A stretch of 64,000 bases of DNA from a virus: positions 62,001 to 126,000 of IMG/VR virus record IMGVR_UViG_3300020187_000009; one strand, given 5' to 3'. Made by a program: the position numbers and the translations under genes. Under the pieces are notes generated by a model. That model had not been told where the DNA came from and made no database searches. It worked only from the letters and a program-made list of their open reading frames with translations. Below, piece after piece: positions 1 to 6,839 of the stretch (positions are counted from its first letter, which is position 1; the number at the start of each line of letters is the position of its first letter).

Positions 1-549
1 GCTATTTTAACCGATAATAATTTAGAGGGTGTTAGTCCTGAGAGAATTAGAGATGAGTTTAAAAAATCAATTGAATCCGCAAAGAAGACAAAAGACTACC
101 TAAAAATGGTAAGCGAGTTTAACCTCTGGCCAGTAATGTTTCCTAATCTACAAGTTAGCGAGAATTTTATAGAGTCAAGCCTATGGTTAGTACAGTTAGC
201 AACAATATTTGGTAACAACGACCGTGAGTTGATTAAAAAAGAGATGAATCGAATGACTTTCTCTAGTGATGAAGTAAATTGCGTCATATTCTTAAAAAGT
301 CTATTAACATTTAAACCTGAAGGAGTTTTTGATTTATACAAAGAATTCGAAAGAACGGTATTGGATAAAAACAACATTATTGTATTCTCAAAGATAAATA
401 GATTAGATCTTAAGCTAATAAGAGCATTCTTAAAATACAAACCAAGTACTGACGGAAACAAGGTAATAAAAGAGTTTGGTGTAAAAGGTCCTCAAATAGC
501 ACAAAAAATTAAAGAAATAGAAACAAAAATTTTTAAACAATCAATATGA
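1..549 (+). CDS. CCA-adding tRNA nucleotidyltransferase, C-terminal part (cut by window start)
   Basis: The reading frame is open from base 1 to the TGA at 547-549, so the N-terminal catalytic domain lies outside the window. The visible 182 residues include a segment like SPERIRDEFKKS followed by LWPVMFP, which matches the junction after the catalytic and neck domains of class II CCA-adding enzymes/poly(A) polymerases, and a C-terminal GVKGPQIAQKI helix typical of the tail of that family. The enzyme would add or repair the 3' CCA of tRNAs. This fits the context: both tRNA genes in this window lack an encoded CCA. The catalytic residues cannot be seen. Confidence 0.6.
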   Translation, partial: AILTDNNLEGVSPERIRDEFKKSIESAKKTKDYLKMVSEFNLWPVMFPNLQVSENFIESSLWLVQLATIFGNNDRELIKKEMNRMTFSSDEVNCVIFLKSLLTFKPEGVFDLYKEFERTVLDKNNIIVFSKINRLDLKLIRAFLKYKPSTDGNKVIKEFGVKGPQIAQKIKEIETKIFKQSI

Positions 550-825
550 CGTGGAAGTTTATTAGGTGCATATTCTAGAACAACTACAGGAAATGGCAAG
601 GCACATGCTTCTATGATAGAATCTACTAAAGGAACTACAAAACCGAGAAGAGTTATTAGAACTAATACTACACCAATTAATAACAATACCACAAAACCGA
701 GAAGAGTTATTAGAGAGAATCTGGTAGTTCCTGTGATTAGAAACAATAATGGAAATAGTAATATAAGACCTACTAATACAACACCTGTAAGATCGACGCG
801 ATCAAGAAAAAACAACGATATATAA
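546..825 (+). CDS. Small basic protein; start codon appears displaced by one base
   Basis: From ATG 613 the frame gives 70 residues rich in Thr, Asn and Arg with the phrase TKPRRVIR repeated twice. The same frame stays open upstream to base 550 and reads RGSLLGAYSRTTTGNGKAHAS, which looks coding. An ATG at 546-548 would supply MRGSLLGAYS if the single A at 549 were absent. So either translation starts at 613, or the true start is 546 and the gene carries a +1 insertion (mutation, assembly error or recoding). The function is unknown. The gene overlaps the end of the CCA-adding enzyme gene and ends three bases before the next start. Confidence 0.5.
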
Positions 826-828
826 ACC

Positions 829-1584
829 ATGAAGCACATTAAACTATTTGAACAATTTACAAACAAAGCTAAATCAATAAATGAAGAAGCTGGATCATAT
901 AAACCGGGAAACATATCAATACCCGATACATATGATATTAAATGGACTACTACTGATTTAGACCTAGGTGAAGGAATCTTCGCTAAGAAATATGACTTTG
1001 AGTTTGAAATGACAATGGAAGATTCCGCTGTTTTTGGCGAGAAAATTAAACAAACCGTTGTTATGTCTATGTCAGATGATTCTACTGGAGTTTTTGCTTT
1101 AGGAGATGATGTTGAAAAGTTTTCTGGTATCCCAGAAGAAGAAGTTAAAAAGGATGTTGCTGCAGGAAAAGAATCTGAAAACGATGCCATAATTTATGGA
1201 TTAGTTAATATAATGAATGGAGGTAAAGATCAGTACTTTTGGACAAACGGTACAAGATTAAGTGGCGCTGCAAAAAACGTAAGTTCTATGTCCGCTGTAA
1301 TTGAACAAATTGCTCATGAAGTAGGAGTTACTCTTACTCGTCTAATTCTAGTAAAGACAATTGCACAGAAACTAAAGATCGATATTACAAATGAAGATTG
1401 GGTAACACATGATTATGGGTCTGGTGAATATATGTGGCCGGCAGTAGGCGATACTAAAGATGATAAAAATCCTATTGTCATGATCGACCAAGAGACATTT
1501 GCTACTGCGGGATCTGCTATGATATCTATGCTTACAGATGGTTTCTTTGAAATGGCATCTAACTATTTACCAGATTTAAAATAA
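829..1584 (+). CDS. Predicted capsid-targeted internal protein (251 aa)
   Basis: The N-terminus MKHIKLFEQFTNKAKSINEE followed by AG resembles the T4 capsid-targeting sequence (MKTYQEFIAEA type), which directs internal proteins into the prohead and is cut after Glu by the prohead protease. Nearly the same N-terminus occurs on at least six other proteins in this window (28463, 31597, 31886, 33954, 34609, 21998). Residues 22-251 would be the mature protein. They show no motif I can assign; HEVGVTLTRLIL near residue 163 begins like a zinc-peptidase helix but lacks the second His. Packaging is inference from the N-terminus. Confidence 0.6.
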   Translation: MKHIKLFEQFTNKAKSINEEAGSYKPGNISIPDTYDIKWTTTDLDLGEGIFAKKYDFEFEMTMEDSAVFGEKIKQTVVMSMSDDSTGVFALGDDVEKFSGIPEEEVKKDVAAGKESENDAIIYGLVNIMNGGKDQYFWTNGTRLSGAAKNVSSMSAVIEQIAHEVGVTLTRLILVKTIAQKLKIDITNEDWVTHDYGSGEYMWPAVGDTKDDKNPIVMIDQETFATAGSAMISMLTDGFFEMASNYLPDLK

Positions 1585-1592
1585 AAAGTTAT

Positions 1593-1958
1593 TTGATTAA
1601 ATATTCAACAAGACTCGTTTTCATTCTAAGGAATGTAGTTATTAAGATTCCAGTAAGTAGAAAAGGATATTTACAAGGACTTAATGAAAAGAAGATTTGG
1701 GATAAGTACCGCGATACTATCTCTTTGGCGGAGCTAAAATGGGCGTGGATGGGTATCGTTTGTCAGAAAAGATATAATACAGTCTCATCAATACCAAATA
1801 ATGTGGTTATTCGTATCAAGGAATTGATTCCCGAGTTTGGTTTTAATAACTGCGATCTTCATAATCCTGAGAACTGGGGAATAGATGGTAAGACATATAT
1901 CCTACTTGATTATGGAGTGACTGCATATATTGCAAGCTTATATAAACAAGAAAACTAA
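1593..1958 (+). CDS. Small protein-kinase-like protein (121 aa, TTG start)
   Basis: The start is TTG at 1593, nine bases after the previous stop; no ATG lies nearby. The N-terminal half holds VFILRNVVIKIPVSRKGY, like a kinase beta-strand carrying the ATP-binding Lys. The C-terminal half holds DLHNPENWGIDGKTYILLDYG, which follows the D-x3-x-N ... D-[YF]-G order of kinase catalytic and metal-binding loops. At 121 residues it is less than half a normal kinase, so it may be a minimal or degenerate relative. Function is unproven. Its stop codon lies inside a long inverted repeat (1954-2056). Confidence 0.45.
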   Translation: MIKYSTRLVFILRNVVIKIPVSRKGYLQGLNEKKIWDKYRDTISLAELKWAWMGIVCQKRYNTVSSIPNNVVIRIKELIPEFGFNNCDLHNPENWGIDGKTYILLDYGVTAYIASLYKQEN

Positions 1959-2056
1959 ATGTGTTATGCGTAGAGTATAGAAATGGCGAGTTCAGTATTC
2001 CTCCCAACCCTACACCTATGAAAAGGAGGTCGAACTCTACCCATAACACATTTAGT
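1954..2056 (+). ncRNA. Long imperfect hairpin, candidate structured RNA
   Basis: Bases 1954-1968 are perfectly complementary to 2042-2056 (15 bp). After one mismatch, 1970-1976 pairs with 2034-2040 (7 bp). An inner CCTCC (2000-2004) can pair with GGAGG (2025-2029), and 1988-1993 can pair with 2032-2037, which competes with the 7-bp stem. No U-tract follows, so it is not a standard terminator. The 5' arm includes the stop codon of the kinase-like gene, and the tRNA-Ala gene starts 52 bases later. It may be a transcript-end stabiliser, a processing signal upstream of the tRNA, or a small RNA. Confidence 0.5.
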
Positions 2057-2107
2057 TTTAATTGGATATATAACATCTAGTCAAGATTAAGACTTTAAGA
2101 TAATCAG

Positions 2108-2409
2108 GGGGAATTAGCTCAGCTGGCTAGAGCGCTTGCCTTGCACGCAAGAGGTCATCGGTGATTACGCGCCGCTTTAAGTAGTGATACTTATCGAATA
2201 ATTGGATGAATTGCTGGAAATCTAAGTCAGAAATGATATGACAATCAGCAGCCAAGCTTAAGATACATCTTAAGAAGGTTCAGAGACTAGTGGAGAGATA
2301 AAGTTCTCTTAATAACCACATTAGCGTCCAACATCTCTATGAGATGATGATATAGTCCGACACTCTAACGAAAGTCAGAGATTACAGATGTCGACTCCGA
2401 TATTCTCCA
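2108..2409 (+). tRNA. tRNA-Ala(TGC), interrupted in the T-loop by a group I intron
   Basis: The exons are 2108-2162 and 2391-2409. Joined, they give a full cloverleaf. The acceptor arm GGGGAAT pairs with ATTCTCC (one G-U). The D-stem is GCTC/GAGC, the anticodon stem CTTGC/GCAAG with loop CTTGCAC (anticodon TGC, Ala), and the T-stem ATCGG/CCGAT with loop TTCGACT. The discriminator is A73 at 2409 and no CCA is encoded, consistent with the CCA-adding enzyme at the window start. The split falls after the first T of the T-loop, so the tRNA can be functional only if the intron splices out. A terminator follows immediately. Confidence 0.92.
2163..2390 (+). mobile_element. Group I self-splicing intron (228 nt) in tRNA-Ala
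   Basis: The classic core elements appear in order: P (AATTGCTGGAAA, 2209-2220), Q (AATCAGCAGCCAAG, 2243-2256), R (GTTCAGAGACTA, 2278-2289) and S (ATGATATAGTCC, 2347-2358). GCTG in P pairs with CAGC in Q (P4), and GACTA in R pairs with TAGTC in S (P7). The 5' exon ends CGGT and the intron supplies GCCG at 2171-2174, forming P1 with the required U-G pair at the splice site. The intron ends in G (2390). It has no internal ORF. The HNH gene just downstream may be its mobility partner. Confidence 0.92.
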
Positions 2410-2412
2410 CTT

Positions 2413-2445
2413 AAAAGATCTACATTAATTTGTAGGTCTTTTTTT
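2413..2445 (+). terminator. Intrinsic terminator after tRNA-Ala
   Basis: An 11-bp stem (2414-2424 with 2431-2441, one G-U pair) is followed by a run of T. It sits 4 bases after the tRNA discriminator and separates the tRNA transcript from the HNH gene. Confidence 0.85.
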
Positions 2446-2456
2446 GTTTAAAAAAT

Positions 2457-2485
2457 ATGGTTCGATTAGAAGATTCTCCACAAAG
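2457..2485 (+). repeat. Partial copy of the tRNA-Ala 3' end
   Basis: GGTTCGATT followed by GATTCTCCAC recalls the T-arm and acceptor end of the tRNA gene, whose intact 3' exon holds TCGACT and ATTCTCCAC (2391-2410). The T-stem is not preserved, so this is a remnant and not a tRNA. It lies between the terminator and the HNH start codon, as if the endonuclease gene entered with or beside a duplicated tRNA end. Confidence 0.4.
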
Positions 2486-2501
2486 ATGAGATATATATAA
2501 T

Positions 2502-3266
2502 ATGGAAGAAGTAATAAAATGTAACGAGTGCGGAGAAATCTTTGAGAACAAGAAGATTAAAGCGAATCATGTTAGGTGGAAACACAGAGATCAGTCAGAT
2601 TGGAAGAAAAAGATGTCTAATACTATTAGTAAATCTTATAATGATAAACACGGTAAGCATATAAAAGAAACAGTAGAATGTTCATGTGAAAAATGTTCAA
2701 ATTCAGTTGACATAGAATACAGACCTGGTAAAAAGAAAGAAAAGAATTTCTGTTCAAGATCTTGTGCTAATTATAGAGGTAAAAGATCAGAAGAAACTAA
2801 GAAAAAGATAGCAGAATCTCTATCTAGAAATAACACACGCAATTGCACCTGTAAAAACTGCTCTAAAGAATTTGAACACACGAGAGATAAAATGTATTGT
2901 AGTTCTGAATGTATAAAAGAATTTAAAAGAAGAAACAGAACTGAGCTACAGAATTATAGAGCAGACGCTTCTTTTAATTTTAACGTATTTGATTATCCAG
3001 AAGAATTTAATTTAGATCTAATTAATGAACATGGGTTTTATTCAGCTTCAAACAGAGGAAACAATCTAAATGGTATTAGTAGAGATCACATGTACAGTTG
3101 TAAAATGGGTCTAATTAATAATATTGATCCTAAGATTTTAGGCCACCCTGCTAACTGCAGATTAATGAGGCATAATGATAATGTATCAAAGAATGCTGAA
3201 TCTTCAATAACAATAGAAGAGCTTCTAAAAAGAATTAACGCTTGGGATAAAAAATATCAAAAATAA
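2502..3266 (+). CDS. HNH endonuclease with zinc-finger arrays, probable homing endonuclease
   Basis: The 254-residue protein starts with a C2H2-like finger (CNECGEIF...H...H, residues ~7-28). Two Cys-rich treble-clef units follow (CSCEKCSNS...FCSRSC near 63-89 and CTCKNCSKEF...YCSSEC near 116-138). An HNH-like core ends the protein: ISRDHMYSCKMG, then HPANCRLMRHNDNVSKN near residues 193-229. DNA-binding fingers plus HNH is typical of phage homing endonucleases. Its place directly after the intron-bearing tRNA suggests it acts on this tRNA locus, though it is encoded outside the intron. The specific target is inference. Confidence 0.8.
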   Translation: MEEVIKCNECGEIFENKKIKANHVRWKHRDQSDWKKKMSNTISKSYNDKHGKHIKETVECSCEKCSNSVDIEYRPGKKKEKNFCSRSCANYRGKRSEETKKKIAESLSRNNTRNCTCKNCSKEFEHTRDKMYCSSECIKEFKRRNRTELQNYRADASFNFNVFDYPEEFNLDLINEHGFYSASNRGNNLNGISRDHMYSCKMGLINNIDPKILGHPANCRLMRHNDNVSKNAESSITIEELLKRINAWDKKYQK

Positions 3267-3322
3267 ATCACTCCAGATTTTTTTATGTCGTTTATTTTGT
3301 TTATATTTATACTATAATTAAA
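3267..3322 (+). promoter_or_regulatory. Promoter module, class III (TTATGTC type)
   Basis: This is one of about 18 copies in the window. It contains AAATCACT, a T-run, TTATGTC and the downstream box TTGTTTATATTTATACTATAATTAAA (split here to note the core TATACTATAATTAA). It lies in tandem upstream of the class I module at 3350, separated by a small hairpin (AAAGAGA/TCTCTTT, 3324-3340). Confidence 0.65.
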
Positions 3323-3349
3323 ACAAAGAGAAACTCTCTTTAATAAGAA

Positions 3350-3428
3350 TTGTTAATAACTTTTTGAAAATAATTCACTAAAAGTTTTTCCGATTCATTT
3401 TAAATGATTATATTTAACTATAATTAAA
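3350..3428 (+). promoter_or_regulatory. Promoter module, class I (CCGATTCATTTTAAATG type)
   Basis: TTGTTAATAACTTTTTGAAA, then CACTAAAAGTTTTTCCGATT, then GATTATATTTAACTATAATT. It ends 15 bases before the ATG at 3443 and is nearly identical to the modules at 4399 and 4678. Confidence 0.75.
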
Positions 3429-3442
3429 AAACAATACACTAA

Positions 3443-3658
3443 ATGACAAGCGTAACAGAATTATTAAAAGAGTTTAAGTACGATTTAAAATCGATGGATA
3501 TTCAAGGAATGAGCGACAGTCCAGATTATAAAAACCTAGAATGGTTTACTACTAAGTTGGAGAGAGCTATTAAAGCAGACGAACAGTCTAATAGATACGC
3601 AGAGCAGGAGATGAAAGAATTTAATTCTCACCTTAACATTCAATCATATACACTATAA
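3443..3658 (+). CDS. Hypothetical protein, 71 aa
   Basis: I do not recognise this acidic, mostly helical small protein. It is the first gene after a promoter module, and the following gene starts two bases after its stop. That position and size are typical of an early phage gene aimed at the host, but no motif shows a target. Confidence 0.7.
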   Translation: MTSVTELLKEFKYDLKSMDIQGMSDSPDYKNLEWFTTKLERAIKADEQSNRYAEQEMKEFNSHLNIQSYTL

Positions 3659-3660
3659 TT

Positions 3661-4062
3661 ATGGCAATACCTAAAATATACAAGTACGGAATAGAAATTA
3701 CTAAACCATGGTCAAATGAGATGTATTCATTTAACGATGGCCTTAAAGAGTTAATGATAGATCAAATTAATCTTGCCATTCAAGTTTTAGAAACAAAAGA
3801 AGAAGCAAATAAATTGGCAAAGATAATTAACCCTTACGGATATGGAGAAGGATATGTTTTAGAAGATATGAAAGCCGACATGTTAAAGAACGCAGAATAT
3901 TTCGAAAACTACTGGCTTTCTGAAATATGGAACGATTTAATCACAAATGGCTACGCAACACCAATCTTTGGAGATGTACAAGAATCATACAACATTATTG
4001 GATTTGAAACAAAAGAAGAAGTACTAGAACTTCGCAAACAATTTAGTATAAGCAATGGATAA
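3661..4062 (+). CDS. Hypothetical protein, 133 aa
   Basis: I do not recognise it. The sequence is soluble and mixed alpha/beta in character, without Cys clusters or membrane segments. It is cotranscribed with 3443 and overlaps the SWIM-like gene at 4055 by 8 bases. Confidence 0.7.
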   Translation: MAIPKIYKYGIEITKPWSNEMYSFNDGLKELMIDQINLAIQVLETKEEANKLAKIINPYGYGEGYVLEDMKADMLKNAEYFENYWLSEIWNDLITNGYATPIFGDVQESYNIIGFETKEEVLELRKQFSISNG

Positions 4063-4396
4063 GATAGTTTTACAACCAGATCGATTTTATGGTACTGTAT
4101 TTGCACTAGTAAATCTAACAGGCAAGTCATATGTATGTCCAGGTTGGCACGAGGTGCCAGTAGGAACCACTAGAGAACAGATAGAGTTTGATATGAGTAA
4201 ACAACCATTAAAACAAGAGACTGTTCCAGAAGTAAGGCAAGTGCCTCTACGGGAATGGAAAGTTGAGGCTTCTAAGCCTGGTAATTTCTACAATGTTAGC
4301 GATATTGGAGGGTCTTGGGACTGTAGCTGTCCAGCAAAGATGTTTAACCGAGGAGACTGTAAGCACATTAAGTTAATAAAAACAAAACAAAGATAA
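4055..4396 (+). CDS. SWIM-like zinc-finger protein, 113 aa
   Basis: Near residues 91-106 the protein has WDCSCPAKMFNRGDCKH, matching the C-x-C-xn-C-x-H pattern of SWIM zinc fingers that bind DNA or protein partners. The N-terminal 80 residues are unassigned. The gene is third and last in the operon started by the promoter at 3350; another promoter module follows at 4399. A DNA-binding or regulatory early function is plausible but not shown. Confidence 0.65.
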   Translation: MDKIVLQPDRFYGTVFALVNLTGKSYVCPGWHEVPVGTTREQIEFDMSKQPLKQETVPEVRQVPLREWKVEASKPGNFYNVSDIGGSWDCSCPAKMFNRGDCKHIKLIKTKQR

Positions 4397-4398
4397 TA

Positions 4399-4478
4399 TT
4401 GTTAATAACTTTTTAAAAATAATTCACCAAAAGTTTTCCCGATTCATTTTAAATGATTATATTTATACTATAATTAAA
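4399..4478 (+). promoter_or_regulatory. Promoter module, class I
   Basis: It begins TTGTTAATAACTTTTTAAAA, has the CCGATTCATTTTAAATG centre and ends in TATACTATAATTAAA. It sits 12 bases before the ATG at 4490. Confidence 0.75.
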
Positions 4479-4489
4479 TAACAAAAATT

Positions 4490-4675
4490 ATGAACGTACA
4501 CGCTGAAACACAAATCAAAATCGAATTCGCACATGGAATGGAAATCACACCTACAATAGTATTCGAAGGAGCCGAATTGGAAAGTAAAACATTTAGTAAC
4601 AAGACGCATCAGATAGAAGAGCTGCTTGATTACATTACATACAATGAAAATGGAGGCTGCGACGTATATCTTTAA
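4490..4675 (+). CDS. Hypothetical protein, 61 aa
   Basis: I do not recognise this small soluble protein. It is monocistronic, lying between two nearly identical promoter modules, which suggests expression tuned separately from its neighbours. Confidence 0.65.
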   Translation: MNVHAETQIKIEFAHGMEITPTIVFEGAELESKTFSNKTHQIEELLDYITYNENGGCDVYL

Positions 4676-4677
4676 TA

Positions 4678-4757
4678 TTGTTAATAACTTTTTGAAAATA
4701 ATTCACTAAAAGTTTTTCCGATTCATTTTAAATGATTATATTTAACTATAATTAAAA
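4678..4757 (+). promoter_or_regulatory. Promoter module, class I
   Basis: A near-identical copy of the module at 3350 (same ATTTAACTATAATTAAAAA ending). It drives the long run of small genes that starts at 4768. Confidence 0.75.
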
Positions 4758-4767
4758 AAACAAAAAT

Positions 4768-5091
4768 ATGTCAAACATTTTAACATTCGTACTCAGAAAC
4801 TCCATGGGAGACTCAACAAACAATGGTCTAACTTCAAGAGAGGACTCTATTATTCTACACCACGGTGATGGCGTTGATTTAGCAGATTTAACACTAATCC
4901 CAGATGATGAATTGGTTTTAGTAGAAAGACAATTGTTTGGAAAAGAAGCTTGGTACGCGGTTCCTGCTGGAATATACAAGAGTAACAAACGTTCAATGTT
5001 CGGTGGTAATTGGATTTACACTTCGGATTCTAGATTTCCTGGCAATGCACCAATTTCAGTTCACGACAGAGTAGAATCTAATAACTATTAA
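4768..5091 (+). CDS. Hypothetical protein, 107 aa
   Basis: I do not recognise it. It is soluble and predicted to be rich in beta-strand, with an acidic centre (DGVDLADLTLIPDDEL). It is the first gene after the module at 4678. Confidence 0.7.
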   Translation: MSNILTFVLRNSMGDSTNNGLTSREDSIILHHGDGVDLADLTLIPDDELVLVERQLFGKEAWYAVPAGIYKSNKRSMFGGNWIYTSDSRFPGNAPISVHDRVESNNY

Positions 5092-5092
5092 T

Positions 5093-5266
5093 ATGAAAAA
5101 AATTAAATCAAAATTACTAACATACCTATTTACAGATTGGGTAAAAACTGAGAAGGACGTTGAAACACTGTTGCTCACAAGAGATATGATAACTAAGCGT
5201 AAAGACGAAATATCTGGACACACGCCAATTTTAGGCTTTAAATCGTACAACCAAACCAATTACTAA
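5093..5266 (+). CDS. Hypothetical small basic protein, 57 aa
   Basis: ATG 5093 to TAA 5266. It begins MKKIKSKLLTYLFTDWVKTE, and ends in a Tyr/Asn-rich tail. The start overlaps the previous stop region (TAATATG) and the next gene begins three bases later, so spacing supports a real gene. Function unknown. Confidence 0.6.
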   Translation: MKKIKSKLLTYLFTDWVKTEKDVETLLLTRDMITKRKDEISGHTPILGFKSYNQTNY

Positions 5267-5268
5267 GA

Positions 5269-5493
5269 ATGATTAGAAAAAAACTACACAAACACCAAGA
5301 GGGTCCAATTATTATAGATCTTACAGGTCCAGATGGAAATGCATTCGCATTACTAGCACACGCTAAGAAATTCTCACAGGATTTAGATAAACCATACGAA
5401 GAGTTACTCAAGCAAATGCAAAGTGGAGATTATGAAAATTTAATTAAAGTTTTTGATGAAGCATTCGGAGACTTTGTAATACTAGAAAGATAA
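5269..5493 (+). CDS. Hypothetical protein, 74 aa
   Basis: I do not recognise it. The centre (GPDGNAFALLAHAKKFSQ) looks like an amphipathic helix; the C-terminus is acidic. It is tightly spaced with both neighbours. Confidence 0.65.
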   Translation: MIRKKLHKHQEGPIIIDLTGPDGNAFALLAHAKKFSQDLDKPYEELLKQMQSGDYENLIKVFDEAFGDFVILER

Positions 5494-5496
5494 ATT

Positions 5497-5829
5497 ATGT
5501 CATTAAAATTAAAAGCACTAGGGCTGGTAGAAACAACTTCAAAAACTCAAAAGAAAAACGGCACTGTATGCTATTATGATCCAATCGCTGATTGCGATTA
5601 TTTAAGCTATGCAAGTGGATATGTTCGAAGAGCTTATACTAAACCTGCTTACTATTATTCTGGACTACACCGAACTATTTATCAATTGAATCCTCAGAAA
5701 AAAGGAAGAAGATTCTGGAATGAAACGGAATATGAAGTTACTGAAAGAATATTAATACACAATCCAAAATATAGACTAGAACTTATTTCTAGGTCTGTAT
5801 CTAATTATCGTAAACACCTAAACAAATAA
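5497..5829 (+). CDS. Hypothetical protein, 110 aa
   Basis: Unrecognised, basic and Tyr-rich (16 Tyr), with a C-terminal run of Arg, Lys and aromatic residues. Such composition is common in small nucleic-acid-binding phage proteins, but no defined domain is visible. Confidence 0.65.
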   Translation: MSLKLKALGLVETTSKTQKKNGTVCYYDPIADCDYLSYASGYVRRAYTKPAYYYSGLHRTIYQLNPQKKGRRFWNETEYEVTERILIHNPKYRLELISRSVSNYRKHLNK

Positions 5830-5833
5830 ATAT

Positions 5834-6025
5834 ATGCAATTATCAGAATTAAAAACATATGCTGAAGGAATGTCAGTAAAACACGCTCATCTAGAAGATG
5901 ATATTAGAGATTTTTATTTTTTAGCAATCCAAGAAGTAGAATCAGGAGAATCAGAAACTAATGAATGTGAACTAGCGTTTAACGACATTGAATTATTAAT
6001 TAAAGAAGTAGGCAATAATGAATAA
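5834..6025 (+). CDS. Hypothetical acidic protein, 63 aa
   Basis: Strongly acidic and helical. It overlaps the next gene by 8 bases (ATGAATAA junction). Function unknown. Confidence 0.65.
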   Translation: MQLSELKTYAEGMSVKHAHLEDDIRDFYFLAIQEVESGESETNECELAFNDIELLIKEVGNNE

Positions 6026-6236
6026 TAAAGAGAACTTAACATCAGCAGAAGCTAAAATTTTAAAGGGACTTAACATTCGAGCAATGTTAATTATTCAAAT
6101 TGAAGAAAGCCTAATGAATAACAAGCTACCCATGGACAAAACATTACTTTATGAAATGTCTGATGAGAAACTATCAGGTTTACTAGAGCTACTTGAAAAT
6201 ATGGAAAATAGCAGGAAAAATGAAACAAACGGATAG
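6018..6236 (+). CDS. Hypothetical protein, 72 aa
   Basis: A helical, Met/Leu/Glu-rich small protein that I do not recognise. Its end overlaps the likely start of the next gene at 6220. Confidence 0.65.
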   Translation: MNNKENLTSAEAKILKGLNIRAMLIIQIEESLMNNKLPMDKTLLYEMSDEKLSGLLELLENMENSRKNETNG

Positions 6237-6519
6237 AAGCCGCATAGAATATACAAGATTTGGAGAGAAGATGAGTAACTTAGAAGTAGCAATTGATTGT
6301 TTAGAATGGGTAGCTACCGATTTTCAACTTAATCCAAAACATGAAGATTATTGTGGTTTTATAAACATAGACCCTTGTGATTTTTCAGATCCTACTTGGA
6401 CTGAGTTTTTTTTAACTCTTAGGTTAACCCACAAATATTTCCAAGTAGTATTTGAACATTTTGGGTTAGAGCTAGAATCCGCACAAGAAACTGAAGTTGT
6501 AATAATAAATAAAAAATAA
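6220..6519 (+). CDS. Hypothetical acidic protein, 99 aa
   Basis: I choose ATG 6220 (MKQTDRSRIEY), which overlaps the upstream stop by 17 bases. ATG 6193 would overlap more deeply, and ATG 6271 (MSNLEVAID) is an alternative. The protein is acidic with several aromatic residues and two Cys. No family recognised. Confidence 0.6.
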   Translation: MKQTDRSRIEYTRFGEKMSNLEVAIDCLEWVATDFQLNPKHEDYCGFINIDPCDFSDPTWTEFFLTLRLTHKYFQVVFEHFGLELESAQETEVVIINKK

Positions 6520-6520
6520 T

Positions 6521-6835
6521 ATGAGTACTATTAAAATAACAGGAAATCCTATTAGGCATAGAATATGGAAATACCTTCTAGAAAAATCGCAAACTTCAAT
6601 TAAGGCTCACGAAAACACCGTAATTGATATAACATCTGTAAATATGTATACTCCGTCGCTAATAGTAATTAAATTTTTAATCAGCAACACCGGTAAAAAG
6701 TATGAATTAATATTTCAAGGAAAATACAGCGAAACTTATAAAAAAATAACTACAGGAGGAGAGGCACTAGAGGATCTTTTAGATACTAAAATGATGGTCA
6801 GAACAGGATGGGAAAATGCATTTGAAATAAATTAA
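6521..6835 (+). CDS. Hypothetical protein, 104 aa
   Basis: A soluble mixed alpha/beta protein, unrecognised. It starts two bases after the previous stop. Confidence 0.65.
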   Translation: MSTIKITGNPIRHRIWKYLLEKSQTSIKAHENTVIDITSVNMYTPSLIVIKFLISNTGKKYELIFQGKYSETYKKITTGGEALEDLLDTKMMVRTGWENAFEIN

Positions 6836-6839
6836 GAAT

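Noticed and set aside
1954-2056. Hairpin as a Rho-independent terminator
   Set aside because: No U-tract after the stem, and the stem is far longer than the terminators in this window.
2163-2390. Intron read as a random insertion that kills the tRNA
   Set aside because: P, Q, R and S elements, P1 with U-G and the terminal G are all present and the exons join perfectly, which is too much for chance.
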